64,000 nt of DNA from Clostridium kluyveri (lineage in GTDB: Bacteria; Bacillota; Clostridia; Clostridiales; Clostridiaceae): assembly GCF_001902295.1 (NCBI RefSeq), contig NZ_CP018335.1, positions 744,001-808,000 of the forward strand. Direction: 5' to 3'. Under the pieces are notes generated by a model. The model was not told the DNA's origin. It saw nothing but the letters and a program-made list of their open reading frames with translations, and did not search any database. The position numbers and the translations under genes were made by a program. Of this stretch, positions 63,170-64,000 are shown piece by piece (the first letter of the stretch is position 1; every line of letters starts with the position of its first letter).

Positions 63170-63218
63170 TGATACAGTGCCAGTAATACCCTATGATTGT
63201 GTATCATAGGGATTTTTC
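63170..63218 (+). promoter_or_regulatory. Putative transcription attenuator before trpS
   Basis: CCCTATGAT (63,189-63,197) pairs with ATCATAGGG (63,203-63,211), followed by ATTTTT: a terminator 45 nt before trpS. TGATACA (63,170-63,176) can instead pair with TGTATCA (63,200-63,206), opening the terminator. There is no T-box core here, so the sensor is unknown. Confidence 0.45.
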
Positions 63219-63255
63219 ATACATTAGATGTTGAAACATGGAGGTAATGGAAATT

Positions 63256-64000
63256 ATGGAAGAGAAAAAAAAAGTGATATTTAGCGGAATTCAGCCTTCG
63301 GGAAATTTAACTATAGGCAATTATTTAGGGGCCTTGAAAAATTGGGTAAAGCTTCAGGAGGAATATGATTGTTATTTTTGTGTAGTAGATTTACATGCAA
63401 TAACCGTAAAACAAGAACCAAAGGACTTAAGGAGGAGAACTCTTGAAGTATTAGCCATATATCTGGCAGCAGGGATAAATCCAGATAAAAATACCATATT
63501 TATTCAATCTCACGTACCAACACATAGTGAAGCGGCTTGGATCTTGAATTGTTTTACTTATGTAGGGGAACTTGAAAGAATGACCCAGTATAAGAGTAAA
63601 TCTCAAAACTCTGGGGAAGGAGAATCTGTACGTGCAGGACTTCTTAATTATCCTGTGTTAATGGCTGCAGATATTCTGCTTTATAATACAGATCTTGTTC
63701 CAGTGGGAAAGGATCAAACGCAGCATATTGAGCTTACAAGAGATATAGCGGAAAGATTCAACAATCTTTATAGTCCTACATTTAATATACCAGAGGGATA
63801 TATACCAGAAGATGGCGCGAAAATAATGGATTTACAAAATCCTACAAAAAAAATGTCTAAATCCTCGGATAATCCAAATAGCTATATATTAATTATGGAT
63901 AGCCCTGAAATTGTAAGAAAAAAAATTAATAGATGTGTTACAGATAGTATTGGAAAAGTAAGATACAGTGATGATCAGCCTGGAATAAAAAATCTTATAA
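63256..64000 (+). CDS. trpS: Tryptophanyl-tRNA synthetase (cut by window end)
   Basis: First 248 residues; the gene runs past 64,000. ATG at 63,256 with GGAGGT 10 nt upstream. Class I signature SGIQPSGNLTIGNYLGA (TIGN in the HIGH position), VVDLHAITVK, SHVPTHSEAAW, MAADILLYNTDLVPVGKDQTQHIELTRDIAERFN and KKMSKSSD. Charges tRNA-Trp. The short linker and these motifs fit TrpRS of the bacterial TrpRS1 class. Expression may be set by the attenuator upstream. Confidence 0.95.
   Translation, partial: MEEKKKVIFSGIQPSGNLTIGNYLGALKNWVKLQEEYDCYFCVVDLHAITVKQEPKDLRRRTLEVLAIYLAAGINPDKNTIFIQSHVPTHSEAAWILNCFTYVGELERMTQYKSKSQNSGEGESVRAGLLNYPVLMAADILLYNTDLVPVGKDQTQHIELTRDIAERFNNLYSPTFNIPEGYIPEDGAKIMDLQNPTKKMSKSSDNPNSYILIMDSPEIVRKKINRCVTDSIGKVRYSDDQPGIKNLI

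Noticed and set aside
1..64000. CRISPR array or tRNA genes
   Set aside because: No regularly spaced short repeats and no complete cloverleaf were seen by eye; the only tRNA-like molecule is tmRNA.

Overview
Low-GC, AT-rich clostridial DNA. Shine-Dalgarno sites are strong, TTG and GTG starts are common, and there is an alpha/beta-type spore protein, a T-box on proS, a lysine riboswitch on lysC, an [FeFe]-hydrogenase maturase (hydE) and a tmRNA whose tag ends in NENDNLALAA. This fits a cluster I Clostridium, possibly close to C. kluyveri or the acetogenic group; that placement is inference from gene content only.

Layout. (1) 1-24.6 kb is an eroded accessory region: two head-to-head IS110-type elements, an IS982 element killed by one nonsense codon, an IS3 element with a canonical A-AAA-AAA frameshift site, IS607 and IS1182/IS4 scraps, and many broken genes (VanT-like racemase, gamma-carbonic-anhydrase-like, esterase, uppS, MFS transporter, cytidine-deaminase-like, GDPD, phage polyvalent protein). 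Living genes lie between them: an AraC regulator, an MBL-fold hydrolase, polysaccharide deacetylases, small membrane proteins, a UviB-like holin, an SASP, a glycosyltransferase-ugd pair, a zinc-dependent phospholipase C-like protein and a hicAB toxin-antitoxin pair. (2) 24,659-37,807 is a ~13 kb integrative element inserted in the 3' end of ssrA. It is bounded by a 37-bp exact duplication of the tmRNA end, with a tyrosine integrase beside the intact ssrA and matching putative arm sites at both ends. Inside are a candidate replication module (small protein overlapping a P-loop helicase-like protein), a stand-alone DnaA domain-I-like protein, a SpoIIP-like protein lacking one active-site His, glutamate racemase, two DUF3888 proteins, a DUF3885 protein and several unknowns. 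(3) 37.8-64 kb is ordinary chromosome: ssrA, a membrane transporter, a secreted PTP-like phytase overlapping a polysaccharide deacetylase, a GxGYxYP protein, proS, ftsH, helD, hydE, lysC-lysA, a 2,872-residue NdvB-type cyclic beta-glucan synthase and the start of trpS.

How parts work together: lysC and lysA are lysine/diaminopimelate genes, with the riboswitch before lysC. murI, the deacetylases and the phage/spore-type lytic domains all touch peptidoglycan. The GT4-ugd operon should supply uronic-acid sugars to an envelope glycolipid or polymer. The most unusual items are the ssrA element with its stand-alone DnaA-N protein and inactive-looking SpoIIP, a dispersed ~85-nt hairpin element in three copies (before ssrA, hydE and lysC), tandem hairpin/terminator units at 9.96-10.55 kb, and hairpins that bury Shine-Dalgarno sites.
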